Below, one piece after another: positions 35,676 through 49,330 of a DNA stretch of 64,000 nt. Made by a program: the position numbers and the translations under genes. Source of the stretch: Okapia johnstoni (taxonomy: Eukaryota; Chordata; Mammalia; Artiodactyla; Giraffidae); the NCBI GenBank assembly GCA_024291935.2, contig CM044305.1:90450397-90514396 (forward strand), given 5' to 3'. The notes beneath the pieces are model-generated. The model did no database searches and was not told the DNA's origin. It saw only the letters and a program-made list of their open reading frames with translations. The number at the start of each line of letters is the position of its first letter. The stretch's first letter is position 1.

Positions 35676-36930
35676 TTTTTTACTCCAAAATATTTTAAAT
35701 TTAATTTAAAGGGAGTAAACTCAACATTTATAGTATCTGTCCTCTTCTCCAGTGTGCTGGCATATTCTAGGCTTAGCCAGCTACTTGTTATAAATCTAAT
35801 TACCTTGGGCTCTCCCTGTTTACTCCTAAGAACTCCAGGAAACCTGTGCCTTCATTACACCTTCTACCCTCATCTGTCTGCACTTTCTCGCTGCTCTTTT
35901 GGGTATGATCTTAGCAGCTTGAGTGTCTTTGTTACTCTTCTAATAAAATTCTTTCCCCTATAACATTTAATTACTCTAATTTTCCAGTTGATCTGTTTGT
36001 TTAATGTGAGTTATATGAATTTCTCATATGAATGATAAAACACTGATAGTCTGATTTATCTTTCAGACATATTAAAACCAACTAATTTTCTCTTCTCAGA
36101 AAACTGTGAGTGCTTGGGTGGCATTTGATTATTATTGACTGACATATTTAAGCTCCAGGGTGAGAATAAAAATATTTTCAATTTAATAACTTTAATATGT
36201 CATTATTTGATGTTGATGAATTTCCACTTGTTAGGAGAAAACCTCCCAGAATTAATGAACTTATTTGGACATCCTGATACAAACGTGAAGTCTCAGTTAA
36301 ATTAAATCATGTTGAAAAAAATAAAACAAACACATGCCTGAAATGAGCAAATGAATGTTTCAAAGGATGAATAAATATAGACCCAAGCAGCCTAGGAACA
36401 AGTTTACTAAGAGCTTTAGAAATGCTTTCAGTAGAGCCTGTAATAACATAAACATTTTAAATATAGTTTACTTGGAAGAGTTTGTGTGAAACTCTGCTCT
36501 TCCTTACACAGGGTACCATCTCCCTGACCTCCTGCAGTCCAGTAACAGTAACTTGACCCATTAAGTACTTGGTTGAAAAGGAGTGAATTTTTTAAAAGTT
36601 TAAAAGCAACTCATCAATAAAATAAAAAAAAATTATGCAATAGCCCAAACGGATAAATGATGTGAGCATTCATTATTACACAGAGGCCACATGTAGAGAC
36701 AAACACAGTGCTGTAGTTCTCACACACCAGTGAAACAGTTTCTTTGCCTCAGTGTCTGTTTCAAATGACCAAACAGGAGCCGCCATCCCTTTTCCCTTTG
36801 GTTGTTGCTTTTGCCTGGTCCTGGTCACTGTTCTGCTTTATTAGATGCTTGGACTGTGCATTCCTATCTGTACTTAGAACAAGGCTGAGGACATAAAACA
36901 CTATGAGAGACTTTAGAGATCATTCCATTA
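35676..36930. other. Gene-free stretch
   Basis: AT-rich unique sequence with no recognised gene or repeat. Confidence 0.45.
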
Positions 36931-36944
36931 AAACACGCTAATCT

Positions 36945-37087
36945 GGGACTTCTCTCGTGGTCCAGTGGCTAAGACTCTGAGCTCCCAATGCAGGGGACCC
37001 AAGTTCAATCCCTGGTCAGGGAACAAGATCTCACATGCTGCAACTAAGACCTGGTGCAGCCAAATAAATAAATATTAAAAAAAAAAA
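36945..37087 (+). mobile_element. CHR-type tRNA SINE
   Basis: Head GGGACTTCTCTCGTGGTCCA, box-B-like CAAGTTCAATCCCTGG and a poly-A end. Exact 14-bp TSD AAACACGCTAATCT at 36931-36944 and 37088-37101. Confidence 0.93.
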
Positions 37088-37101
37088 AAACACGCTAATC
37101 T

Positions 37102-38569
37102 TATACACAAAACTTAGAGTTGGGGAGGTGACCCCAAGGTCACGGGGCTACTTAGCAAGGAACTGGCACAGGGCCCAGAGTACATGGCAGGCAATCAAAT
37201 GTCTTACGATCAAATAAAGAACTGCTTACAACATGAAGAGGAATTCTTACTGTGGGTAATATGTTGGACTCCTGAGGTTGGCCCCTGAACTCCTAAAAAC
37301 TGTATGTCTATGGATATGTGCAAAAGCCTTTTGTTTCCCAAAGAGATGGTATACAATGAGATGGTATACAATGTCAACCTGTGTCCCACCCCCAAAAGTT
37401 AAAGCAATAAAACGCATCTTTACAAATAGAACTCTTGGCCTTACAGGTGACATAGGCTGTCATATGGTTGCCCTGCTGTGTATGTCCATGTGTGCAGAAC
37501 ACGCCGTGGGTGGGGGAGAGCATTCCCCACAAACAGTCACACAATCACTGTTCCTTTCGTTCTCCAAGCACTCACTTCAAATACATACGTTAATGTATGG
37601 AGGACCTCTGGGAAGAGAGTAAAGGTTCACAACAGAATGAAAATGACAATACAAAGCAGGAGACAAGATGGTAGTGTCAGCTCAATCACAGTCTATGTGG
37701 TCACTATCTCACTACACTGACATCTCTTCACTTATCAGTGGACAGTGATCTCCAAGGGCCCGCCTGCCTGTGACAGTTTGAGACTATGGACCAAGTACTA
37801 GGGAAGAATACTGAGAATGTGGCTTAACTGATCTTATCAGGAACTCAATATAAATAAGAATATAAATGGTCCTGTGTGCTAATTTCCTGGTACACACACA
37901 GATCGCCAAGAAAACCTCTGTGAGAAGCTTGGATGAAGTAGCCGAATTTATTTCTATACTCAGGAAAGCAACTACTATGTGGCACAAAACAGCCACTCCT
38001 TTTCTGACCTTGCAAAATAATCAGTGTTACAACTGTGTGTGCATATATGTGCAAGCATCTGTTTGACACCCTTGAACAACACTGAAATGCTCTGATCAGA
38101 TATTTTTCTCACCAGTTCCTCTGGGGAGGAGTGCAATACTTCATGTAAAACTCAGCCTAAACTGTTAACACAAAATATTTCTAAACAACTCTGGAGATTT
38201 ATAGACTGAATGTAGAATTATTCCCTGTTCTTTTACTTCTAGTCAAAATGCAAAGAAATTAATTTTCTGGTCATAATTTCAGTACTTCTGGGGCATTTTT
38301 GGGACAGAAGTTAAAACAGAACATCATTATATTGTCAGGTCTTATGGCTGAGTGTGACTAATAGCTGCAGTGTCACAGACATAATAATCCAATAAAGCAT
38401 CTGTATACTCAGGGCCAAGATGCACCACAGCCGAGAAAGATGTCAATCTGGTGGCAGCAGCAGATTTCCATCAGCAATTCAACTTGAAACATCACAGGTC
38501 TGTCTGTGTCCTCCCACTTCTGTCCCCTTACCTCACACCTTTCTCTTGAGTACTCTCCCTCTCCTTTAC
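37102..38569. other. Gene-free stretch
   Basis: Mostly unique. A perfect 15-bp tandem duplication, GAGATGGTATACAAT, sits at 37343-37372. A 114-codon open frame at 37278-37622 spans it but resembles no known protein. Confidence 0.5.
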
Positions 38570-38577
38570 GGATTCTG

Positions 38578-38779
38578 TGTGCGTGTGCTCAGTTGTGTCC
38601 AATTCTTCTGCAACCCCACGGACTGCCAGACTTCTCTGTCCACGGGATTCTCCAGGCAAGAATACTGGAGTGGGTTGCCATTCCCTTCTCCAGGGGATCT
38701 TCCTGATTGAGGAATAGAACCCGTGTCTCTTGCAGTGGCAGGCGATTCTTTACCACTGTGTCACCTGGGAAGCCCCTGT
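38578..38779 (-). mobile_element. Bov-tA SINE
   Basis: GTGCTCAGTTGTGTCCAATTC at left, reversed tRNA head (TCACCTGGGAAGCCCC) at right. 8-bp TSD GGATTCTG at 38570-38577 and 38780-38787. Confidence 0.88.
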
Positions 38780-38787
38780 GGATTCTG

Positions 38788-40489
38788 ACTTTCCCTCTAT
38801 CCTTGGGAAGCCAAACCAAGAAGCACCCCACCATTGACCTTTTTCTAAGACTTCTCTATTGAAATTGCAATGTTTCCTTCCTCTTAACTCATTATACAGA
38901 TGAAATGAATTTAAGTTAGTTTTGTCTCTCTAACTAGATTGTAAGATCCTTGAGAAAAGGATCATTTCTTGCTGTGTTTTTAAATTCTCTCTTCCATGTC
39001 TGGCCTTGTCGTGAGTTTATTTCAAGTATGTCATGCACTCTGAATCCTAAGCAAATCTATTTTCTTCATTGCTTTTACCTGAGATAAAAAAGTACTATGA
39101 GATAGGAAAAGTACTATGTAGTCTTTGAAGACTTTCAGTTTTTCTATTTCATGATGGTCCACATTTGTACAACAGCAGTCAAACACCTCAGTGCTCTTTC
39201 CTCTGTGTCCACTTATTTTCTATGACAGTGTCAGATATATTAAAAATAATTCACACCTGACTATCAAAGTAAAAGAGAACTAATCAATAGTGTTGATCTG
39301 ATATTTATGTTGCCTAGAGATAACGGACCTGCAATAACTCTCTTGGGAGAACTATATTTGAACTGATAGTCCAATGTTAAATATAATATTCCTATGATAT
39401 TTTACCTACATTAGTCTATGAGTTAAACAACCTATCCTAAAGTTTATGGCCAATGAGCTTTTAAAAACAGTCTATATACCATGTAGCTGGAGTTACCTAG
39501 TGAGCCAGTGTTATGTCAAGATGGAAGTTATAAAGGATAGACCTACCAAGATTTTATTTTCAAGTAAGGAAGGCAGAAGGCTGACTCTTGATTGGCCAAG
39601 TGAGGAGTTTTGCTTCACTCACCATGTTGGCATATATTTGTCCCTAAATGTTTTATCTTATTTTGAAGGTGTAACCTGAATTAAAACTCCCTGACTTTGC
39701 CTTCATTATCTCTTATGATTAGTTGCTTTAAAAGGTGGAGGAAAATTTTGTAGAGGTTACACATGACTTTTTCAAGGCTGGTCCCAGGCATCAAAGAGCT
39801 AAATAACATATCAGAAGTTTAGTCATTCTAAATACAGATTCCCCTTTCTACTGAGTTTCAGCATAAAAATATTGCATTTAGATAAAAAGGCATAAGAATC
39901 AAAAACAAGTGAAACACTTGCCTTATGAATATGACCACCATTTATATAGTTCTTATCATTTACAAAGTGCTTTTGTATATCAAGCACTAAAAGCTTCAAC
40001 CTCCTCACAGCTCACCGCCCACATTAACATGATTTTACTCTTCAGCTATCCTACCAGACAATTTAACTATTCTACTGTATTCATCAACATGACTTTACAA
40101 TTCCAGGTAACTCTTGCTCTTGAAGAAAGACATTGCAAATAATTCTGTGGCTCATTCCAGAGATGTCCCAAAGATACTCATATGAATCGCGAACAGACTT
40201 TCAGCAGATAGGATTGAGATCAATACCTTTGTCTCAAAAACCTGGCCTTGTTGTGTCCACCAACCCAAAGTATAATATTATGTCATGAACTTTACCTAAT
40301 CCTAATCAATCTCCCATACTCCAACAGCCACCTGTAATCAGATTCCCAAACCGCATAATTATCCCCATTTAGCCTTCAAGATAGTACTCTTCCTTACCAC
40401 AGTTAAAGATAAACTCAACTTGTCCTTATCGACAAGTTATTCTGGTGATATTTCTGAGGACCCAGTATTCAAGAATGCTTTAACTTCTG
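38788..40489. other. Gene-free stretch
   Basis: Unique AT-rich sequence. A faint MIR-like piece is possible near 39940-40010. No gene recognised. Confidence 0.4.
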
Positions 40490-40660
40490 CTCTCCTAACA
40501 GCCGCTTTAAGAAGCTGGGGCAGATCTCATCGTCTCCATTTTATACTTAGAGTAACTGAAGTTCACAGAAGTTAAGTAATCAGCCACATCAAAGAACATC
40601 AGCAGTGGAAGAATGAAAACAGGTTAAGTTCAAAGTAAGAGTTCTTAATATTAACTATGA
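40490..40660 (-). mobile_element. MIR SINE, reverse
   Basis: CTCCATTTTATACTTAGAGT, CACAGAAGTTAAGTAATC and CAGCAGTGGAAGAATGAAA follow the reversed MIR consensus order. Confidence 0.6.
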
Positions 40661-43600
40661 GATCTTATAAGTCAGCCTGTGCAGATAGGAAAATGTCAGA
40701 TCTTTAAGACCAGAAGGGACAAATAAAGGAAATACATGTGAGTCTACATTCTCTGTAAGAGTGTATTGTACAAACAAGGGTGTTTAAGTTGTTACAAGAT
40801 CACAAAGGGTGACCAAGGTCATGGAGAACCTAAGAAATAATGATATGTAAGAACTCAATAATCAGAGGGGGTTGACTCCACTTCCACTCACTGAAGGAGC
40901 CATGAGCAGGAAATGATTAAGAAGCACAAAGGATATGGAAATACCAAGTAGGAAAATACCTCTTGAAAATTAAGACAAAAAAAAAACTAGACAGATTAAA
41001 AGAAAAGTCCAGGAGTACCAGTATAAAAGAGTTAACAGACTAACTGGATGATTTTCTAGGGAAAATTCTTGTAGGTGGATTGGCATTTAGGAATTGTATG
41101 CTTAAGGGCACAGAGCAGAGGAATTTGTGGAATTAGGAAACATATATCAAAGATGAAACATGATAAAGTCTAGCCCAGCAGGGAAGGGATGGAGAAAACC
41201 AAAGCCTAGAGCAGATTCTAGATGGCCTGCCAGGATTTAGCTGGATAGATGCTTTCTGACAGACACAAACCATATCACCTTCACAAGTGTCATTGCCATG
41301 AAACCTCACAAAGAATATACTAAGAAAACAAAGATCTGGGCTAGAAAACAAAAAAGTAGAGAAAAAATGGCACTGAATCTCAGCACACAGAACTAGCCCA
41401 AAATAAGAAAAAGAAATTGATCAATGTATGGAATTAAAACTTAAAAACTTAGCTGAGCCCTCCTGAAAAAAAATCAATGAAAGATCACAAGAGGGAAATG
41501 AAATATTACAGGTACCAACCATGACTTCATATTAAAGTCCAGAAGAAAGATATGGAATATGGGAAGACTGAAGTAAAACAGTGTCTTGAGGAATATATTG
41601 GAACACTCTCACCCTCAAAACAGCTCATGTGCAAAAAGTCTGTACCAGAGATTCAACTCTAAACAAATGAGAAGCCGAGAGGCCACTTATTCCCAGGGTC
41701 ATTTTTCAGAGGCCCAATAAAAATCCACAAGAGACAGGAGCAGCAAAGCCTACAGCAACAAAGAAATACAGAATTCAGTAGAAAAATAGTAAAGAGTCAT
41801 CTCTCATCACCAGTTTCTCAACTTTGCCTAAAGGGCAGTTCTCTCCTATACTCACAATGGGCAGTGGCATCTTCTTCTTCCTTATACATACTTGGAGCAT
41901 TGTACTGGAGACCCTTAAATCTCTACAATTCTTCAATGCTCTTCCCATGTTACTGTAGATGTGAATAGACAAACCAATCCAATTCCAAACTACTCATTTT
42001 CCAGTGGGCTCAGATGCTCTGGATAAAAATAATCAAATATATACACTAATTCTGAGGAAAACTGAGAAAGGTTCTTTGATGATGGTCTCCTTACAAGTGT
42101 CTATGAATCCCTATTTAGTACTCTTGTCCAGTTCACACACTTTCCTTCACTAGTTTCCAAACTGCCCTAAGTTTGCCCCTAACTCTTCATGGTGTGTGTT
42201 TAAATATCTAAGCTGAACTGTCTTCCAGGTTGAGAAACTACCACTAAGAAATTAGTATCTAAAACATACTACAGTGGAATCCAATATCCTTGCTGCATTT
42301 TGGGGAGTACAATAACTTTTCAAGGCTAAAGGAGACCATTCTCAGGCTCTAGATGATAAAAAGATGAGCATTACTACCATCCCTTTCCTCATGTTATCAA
42401 GAGCCATCAAATCTTTCAGTCACTGTAATACACAGACCAAGAAAGATGACATGTTTAAAAGTGTGGAGCTACCGTTCTTTATTCAAGTGTTTGATAAATA
42501 GACCAATAGATGGGCAAAATATATCTAAATTGAAAAGCATTTAAAGCAATAAATTGATATATCTCAAACTGAGATTGCCTTCAAGTCTCATCTACAATTG
42601 AATCTTTGCCCACTAAAAACATCTTTATATATTACTTTGGATTAGTTGAATCAAACCCCAAGGCAGAAGGTGGGAAGACACATGAAAGTTTAAGATCATG
42701 GTTTTTCCTCCTGAGTAATACATCTCCGTCCGTATTTGCGAGCTACATCATCAGACACAGAAAGAGAACTTCCAGATCGTGATATCCATTATGTTTATTT
42801 ACCTGTTTAGTTGAGGAGATGCTGAAGCACAGGGAGGATTGATAAAAAGAAGAAACAGGGTGGGAACACCCCCTGAACCCACAATGCCCATGACACCTTT
42901 CCACCAAAAGCCCTATCCTGACTGTCTGCTTGTCCACATCCCTCGGGAGCACAGCCTACTTGTTACAACTCCTCCCATATCTCTGGCTGGCTGCAGATCC
43001 CTGAAGGTAAGAGCCCATTTCTACTTGTCATTCCCTCTGAATCCTTTTCTGAGGATTTATCCACTGCAATTCTCTTCCTTAGAAAAACAGACAATAAGTG
43101 GCCAATAACTACATTCTAAAATCCTTTCAGTGGCTCTCATGATTTTCCTAGCCTTTTTAGCACCAGTTTACTTCTACAATTGCAAATCACATATCACTTC
43201 TGGATAAACATATGAAACAGGAAATGGAATGGTGGTAGACTGGGGAAGTATTATTTTGATGAGTAAACCTCATGAATTATTTTTTTCCTTTAAATGTACA
43301 TACTTGTATAAGTTTGATACAAAATTTTTTAAAACACAAACTTTTGTTTGGGGACTGGTTGTATACACCCTTTTGTGCACACAGATTTCAAGGAATTGCC
43401 AAGCGCAGCCACAGCTGGACAGTCAGTGACCAAAGGACAGTCTTTTCAGATACACGTTTTGACTCATTACAACTCCAGAAAAATATGAATTCGCCACAAA
43501 GCTACAAAAGGACGAGTAGAGTTTACCATGAAATGAGACAGTTGTGTCATGTAACTGCTAAGAGAACCTCTCATTTTTAATTAAAATTATCATTATATCT

Positions 43601-44650
43601 CTTGATTCTGCTGAGAATCACAAAACAAAATAAACAGGAAAGGAAGAATAAAAGCTTTCAGGATAAGGGTAGTAATTTATGTTATAAAGAGCACTGAGTT
43701 ACCTTCCATTTTGTGTTGTGGAGTGTGTGTTATAAGTATGCGTGGTATTACATATATATATATATTAATGAATCAGCCCAAACCACTGACAAGTAGACAT
43801 TTGGAAAATTAGACAAAATTGATTCCTAGTTTTTTATACAAGCAAAAGTTCAAGTGAGAGGAGCGGCGATGAGGATACTCAGATTGAAAAAGAAGTCATT
43901 ACCAGCTAGCTCCCTCTGGAATACCATAAACCTCAGTCTTGTGAAGCATATTTTTTATGGAATTTTCATAACATTCCCCTGTGGTTCTTGACATTCAACC
44001 ACACTACCTAAAAAAATGGAGAAACACAGGTCTAATAGAATTAGCCCCAAAAAAATAAAAAAAAAAAAAGGGGGAGAGATGCTAAGATAGGTAGCTGGAA
44101 AGATTTTGCTTAATGAGGATCAAAATTCCCACTGGATTGAAGTACCCAAATGATCTACACTTATACTAACAAGTGTGGTGTGGTGTGACGCGTTGGTCAT
44201 AAGTCCAAAGAACAGATGGGTTATTGGGGTTTCCTCACATGCTGGATGCGAAAAAGCTATGACTTTAACTGATTTAAGGACCAGTTTCTTTGCAAAGATA
44301 TTTAAATTAAACAAGCTTGACACTCACATCCAAGGCTTCTAGTTGTTTCCAATTTAACACTCCATGCAAGCTAGTGAAAATCTTTACGCTGCAGCCATTT
44401 TTCTTATTTTGGTGAATCAAAATGAAGTATTAACAAACACTTCTCGTGACCTCTCAAATGTCCTCACCTTCACAAAAGATCCTGAGAGGCACGTCCTTAT
44501 CACCCTAGGTGGAAACGATGAAACTGGATCTGTAGAGAAGAGCTCATGTTTAGAAAAGTTATTCCCTGCCCAGCAAGCTACACATGTACCTTTTGTACAC
44601 TACGAACAATCATTCTCATCTACTTCTCTTCCACAGGCATTTATTTGGGT
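40661..44650. other. Gene-free stretch
   Basis: Unique AT-rich sequence. A short (AT)n tract is at about 43750-43766 and an A-rich run at 44045-44070. No gene or named repeat recognised. Confidence 0.4.
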
Positions 44651-44651
44651 T

Positions 44652-44848
44652 TTTTTAATATTCAGTTATTTATTTGGCTTGCAGCCGGGGTCTCTAGTGG
44701 CAGCACGTAGATTCTTCCATCTTCGTTGAGGCATGCGGATCTTTAGTTGAATCATGTGAATTTTTAGTTGCAGCATGTAGGAATATTCCCTGACCAGGGA
44801 TCAAACCCCTGTCACCTGCATTGGGATCCACTGGGCCACCAGGTGAAG
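44652..44848 (-). mobile_element. CHR-type tRNA SINE
   Basis: T-rich left end, the body TTATTTGGCTTGCAGCCGGGG, and the reversed tRNA head (TGACCAGGGATCAAACCCCT, GGCCACCAGG). Confidence 0.8.
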
Positions 44849-45171
44849 TTCACCGCACTGTGCATTTAGCTTACATCTCTTTCCTTGCCTCCTCTAGGGA
44901 AGTCCTACTCTAGACAGAAAAGACAGCATCATTAGCTAGAGAAAGACCCAAGCAAGGAGAGCAGAACCTCTACTTCTTGACTCTGGAAAACCCGAGCAAA
45001 GCTCACAGTTTGAGCCTTTGGGGATCTAGCAGTTCAAGACTCTCCTGAGGCAACTCATGCTATCCAGAGTCTAATTGCAGTATTCTACTATATTTCTGCA
45101 GATTTGCCTATCCAACCACAGTGTTGCAACCTCATCAGCTCCTTCTGACCTTGGATAGAACTTCTTCAAAG
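44849..45171. other. Gene-free stretch
   Basis: Short unique segment. Nothing recognised. Confidence 0.4.
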
Positions 45172-45173
45172 TG

Positions 45174-45216
45174 TGGGCTTCCTTGGTAGCTCCAGATGGT
45201 AAAGAATCTGCCTGCA
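45174..45216 (+). mobile_element. tRNA-type SINE, 5' half, split by L1
   Basis: GGGCTTCCTTGGTAGCTCCA and GGTAAAGAATCTGCCTGCA are the head of a ruminant tRNA SINE. The other half resumes at 53555. The last 16 bases are the L1 target-site duplication. Confidence 0.88.
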
Positions 45217-46093
45217 GGCGTGGCTAAGATGGCGGAGAAGTATGACGGAGAGATCACTCTCTCCCTCCACACAACTTATCGAAAGAACATTCTGAAAGCT
45301 GAGCAAAGTTCAACAAGACTACTTTCTGAATGCTGTCAGAGGACGTCAGACATTAAACAAGTCAGCGCAATTATCTTCAGAAAGGAGGTAGGAGAAATTA
45401 TAAAAGATAAAAAGAGAGACAAAAGAGTTAGGGACGGAGACCGTCCTGAGTAGGGGAGACGTAACAGAGGAGAAATTTCTAAGCACCAGGAAACCTTCTC
45501 ACCGGCGGGTTTGGGGAAGATTTCGAATCTCGGAGGGCAACAAACCGGGAGAATCAATACATAAAACCCACTGATTACCGTACCAAAAGCAACCTTCAGT
45601 AAAGAACCCCGACCCCGCATCCGCCACCAGCAAGTGGGGCTGGCGGAGAGGAGCGGGTGTGCACGCATAGGTAAGTGACCGGCCGCTAACCGTGATATAG
45701 TAACCTAAACTTTGGGGACAGCCAGAGAGAGAGATACGTACCCTGCGAAAAACCCAAAGCTAAAGTAATGCACAGCCGGCCCGCTCACAGACACAGATAG
45801 GACTGAGCGATACAGGGAAGAGCTAGCCTGCTGCGGACCGCCCCATCCCCCGTCGGACACAGCGGGCAGGGGACCAGCAGAGCCGGAAAGGGCGAACTCG
45901 GCTCCAGAGAGGGCACCCCTACCAAACTGCAAACAGGCTCCCAGTTCTAAAGCAAAGACAGCCTTAGATCCCGTAGGTCTACAGCCCGCCGGGAGGGTCC
46001 GCAGCCAGAGAACCAGCTCCCCAGAACTGACACAAAGCCACAGGAGCCGGAGCCGGGCGCCCCGTAAAACCGTAAACCGAGGCGGGACCAGGG

Positions 46094-46555
46094 AGGTGAT
46101 AAGCCGCACCTGGGCGGTCGCTCGCCAAACTTCCTGGCTGCCTGACTGCTCCGACCGGGAAACGGCTCAACCGCGAACCCAACCGAGTCTGCGCCTTTGT
46201 GGAGTACCCGGGAAAAAAAGGGGCCCGCGCCACCGCGAACCGAGCGGGGACCATGGAGGTGATAAGCCGCACCGCTCAAACAGGGGAGTGAGCGCTCGCC
46301 AAACTCCCGGCTGCCTGAGCTGCTCCGACCGGGAACGGCGCAAACCGCTAACCCAACCAGTCTGGCGTCCTCGTGGAGTACCAGGGAAGCGCCCCGTAAA
46401 CTGAGGCCGGGGACCAGGGAGGTGATAAGCCGCATCGTCCCCTACAGGGGAGAGTGCGCTCACCAAACTCCGGCTGCCTGAGCCACCGACCGGAAACGGC
46501 GCAAACCGCCGGCCCATCCGAGTCTGCTCCTTTGTGGAGTACCCGGGAACTGAAC
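46094..46555 (+). repeat. Three tandem 163-bp units in the L1 5' UTR
   Basis: AGGTGATAAGCCGCA recurs at 46094, 46257 and 46420, exactly 163 bases apart each time. Each is followed by GCTCGCCAAACT-like, CCGACCGG and GTGGAGTACC blocks. The units are CpG-rich and resemble promoter monomers of other L1 families. Confidence 0.85.
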
Positions 46556-48355
46556 CTGGAGCAGTTTAAACCTTGGAAGTGCGCCGCATATCTGGGCCCA
46601 CCCCCGGCATAGAACCTGAAGCCTGAGCGGGGTAGACGGGGAAAGCACGACACGCCGTGAGCGGGTGTACCAGTGGGCCGAGAACACTGTTAAGCGCTCC
46701 ACACACACGCAGTGGATATTGGTTGCAGTGGTCCTCTCTCCCCACAGCAGGACTGATCAAGTGAAACCTAAAGAGACCACATCCGCCCCTTTGTGCAGGC
46801 GGAATTAGACACTGAAGAGACCTCCAAACAAAAGCCAAATAAACAGAGGGAAGCCGTTGGAGGGACGAGGCCAACAGATTAAAATCCCTGTAGTTAACAC
46901 GGCTGCATTGAAAGGGGCCTATAGATCTTGAAAATATAAGCAGGAAACAAGATCCTATCTGAAACTGAAGAGACCCCACACGGCTCACAACGGCTCCAGA
47001 GAAGTCCGGGATATATATTTTTACTATTATCATTTATATTATTTTTTTTTATTATTATTTTTATTTTTTTTCTTTACTTTTTTCTTTAAGACCTCTATTA
47101 CACCTTTAAATTTCAATTTCGATAACCACCACTACCTTGAAAAAAAAAAAACCCTATTTAAAACAAACTGCGTACATAATCGAAATGCTTTTTGCGTTTT
47201 CTTTTTTTTATTTTATTTTATTATATTTTTTTACTGTTTTTTTCTGTTTTTCTTTTTTTACTGTTATACTGTTTTTACTGTCTTTTTTTCTTTTTATACT
47301 GTATTCTTTTTTTCTTTTTTTTATATTGTATGATTTATAAGATCTAACCTCTACTCCCAGATTTTACGCGTTTTGTGAGTTGTACATATGTGATATCACG
47401 AATTAATGTGCATTTAAGAATAACAATCTTAGTACCCATTTTTTACTCAAGAGTGTGATTACTGGCCTATTACTCTCTCCTCTATTGACGCTCTTTTTCT
47501 TCTCCCCCAGGGAACCTCCTATCTCCCACCCTCGTCCTTCTCTTCTCAACCCAATTCTGTGAATCTCTGAGGGTGTTCTGTACCGAGAACACTCGGGAAC
47601 AGAATACTGCCCAGATCTCTCTCTCCCACTTGAATTCTCCCTTTCTACTCATCCTCACCTCTACTGCCTTCCACCCCCTCTCTATGTATCTCTGTGAACC
47701 TCTCTGAGGGCTCCAGACTGGGAGAGCACAGAGGGAAGTGCTTACTGGATAGACTGCTTCTCCCCACATTTTGAGTCCCCCTCCACTCCTCCTGGTCACC
47801 TCAACCTCCCTTCCCCTTCAGAAGAGACCTCGTCCATGTAACTCAGTGAACCTCTCTGGGTATCCCTCACTGTTGAGAAATCTTTTCAACCATTAACCTA
47901 AAATTTTATTATTATGCTTAATGGATGGAGTAGTCTTGAGCTACTGCAAGTATAAGACTGAAAGCCAGAGGAAACATAATTGATAAGAGATCTTCCAAAA
48001 GCTCCACATATACACTGAAACCAAGCTCCACCCAAGAGCCAATAAGTTCCAGAGCAAGACATACCACGCAAACTCTCCAGCAATGCGAACCTAGCCCTGA
48101 GCCATCAATAAACCAGGCGCCCAGAGGCAACCCAAATCCAAAGACCATCCTCAAAACTCATACTGGACCCTCATTGCACTCAAAGAGAATAAATCCAGCT
48201 CCACCCACCAGAACACCTACACAAGCTCCTCCAACCCAGGAAACCTTGACAAGCCACCCATCCAACCCCCTACCCAAGTGAGGAACCTCCACAATAAAGA
48301 GGAACTTCAAACTACCAGAATACAGAAAGGCCACCCTAACACAGCAATCTAAACA

Positions 48356-49285
48356 GATGAAAAGGCAGAGAAATACTCGACAGTAAAGAAATTAGAAATT
48401 GCCCCACCAACCCAAACAAAAGAGTAAGGAGATAGGGAATCTATCTGAAAAGAATTAGAATTAATGATAGTAAAAATTATCCAAAATATTGAAAATAAAA
48501 TGTATTTACAGATAAATAGCCGGAGACAAGATTGAGAGATGCCAGAAATGTTTACCAAGACCTAGAAGAAATAAAAAGGAGTCAATAATATTTTGAATAA
48601 TGAAATAAAGGAATAAAAGACACTGCTGAGGGAACCAACAAGTAGAATAACAGAGGCAGAAGATAGGATAATGAGGGTAGAAGATATAATGGTGGAAATA
48701 AACGAAGCAGAGAGGAAAAAAGAAAAAAGAATCAAAGAAATGAGGAAAACCTCAGGGACCGTCTGTGGGAAACAACATGAAACGCCCCAACATTTGAATC
48801 ATAGGATTCCCAGAAAACGAAGATAAAAAGGAAAGGCCAAGAAAAAGATACTCGAGAGAATAATAGTTGAAAATTCCCTAAAATGAGGAAGGAAATAGTC
48901 ACAGAAGTCCAAGAAACCCAGAGAGTCCCAAACAGGATAAACCAAGGCGAAACACCCCAAGACACATATTAATCAAATAACAAAGATCAAACACAAAGAA
49001 CAAATATTAAAAGCACAAGGAAAAACAACAAATAACCACAAGGGATCCCCATAAGATAACGCTGAATCTTTCAATTACAAACTCTTCAGGCTAGAAAGGG
49101 AATGGCAGGACATACTTTAAAGTAATGAAAAAGAAAAATCTACAACCCAGATTACTGGTACCGGCGAAGGATCTCAATTCATGATATGAAGAGAATTCAA
49201 AAGCTTTACAGTCAGCAAGAACTGAGGGAAACACACCACCAAACCAGCTCTCCAACAATGCTAAAAGGGATCTTCTCTAAACAGG
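48356..49285 (+). pseudogene. L1 ORF1 remnant
   Basis: Begins at an ATG (ATGAAAAGGCAGAGAAATAC) and shows L1 ORF1 sequence throughout, for example CCAAGAAACCCAGAGAGTCC and ACAACAAATAACC. The frame is lost after a few codons by stops and small indels. In an intact element this would encode the RNA-binding ORF1 protein. Confidence 0.75.
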
Positions 49286-49330
49286 AAACACAGAAAGGAT
49301 GTTTAAACACAACTTAAAACTACAAGGTAA

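Noticed and set aside
37278..37622. 114-codon open frame
   Set aside because: No recognisable domain and includes a recent 15-bp duplication.
45705..47033. Several minus-strand open frames of 80-160 codons
   Set aside because: They are antisense to the GC-rich L1 5' UTR repeat units and share its periodicity.
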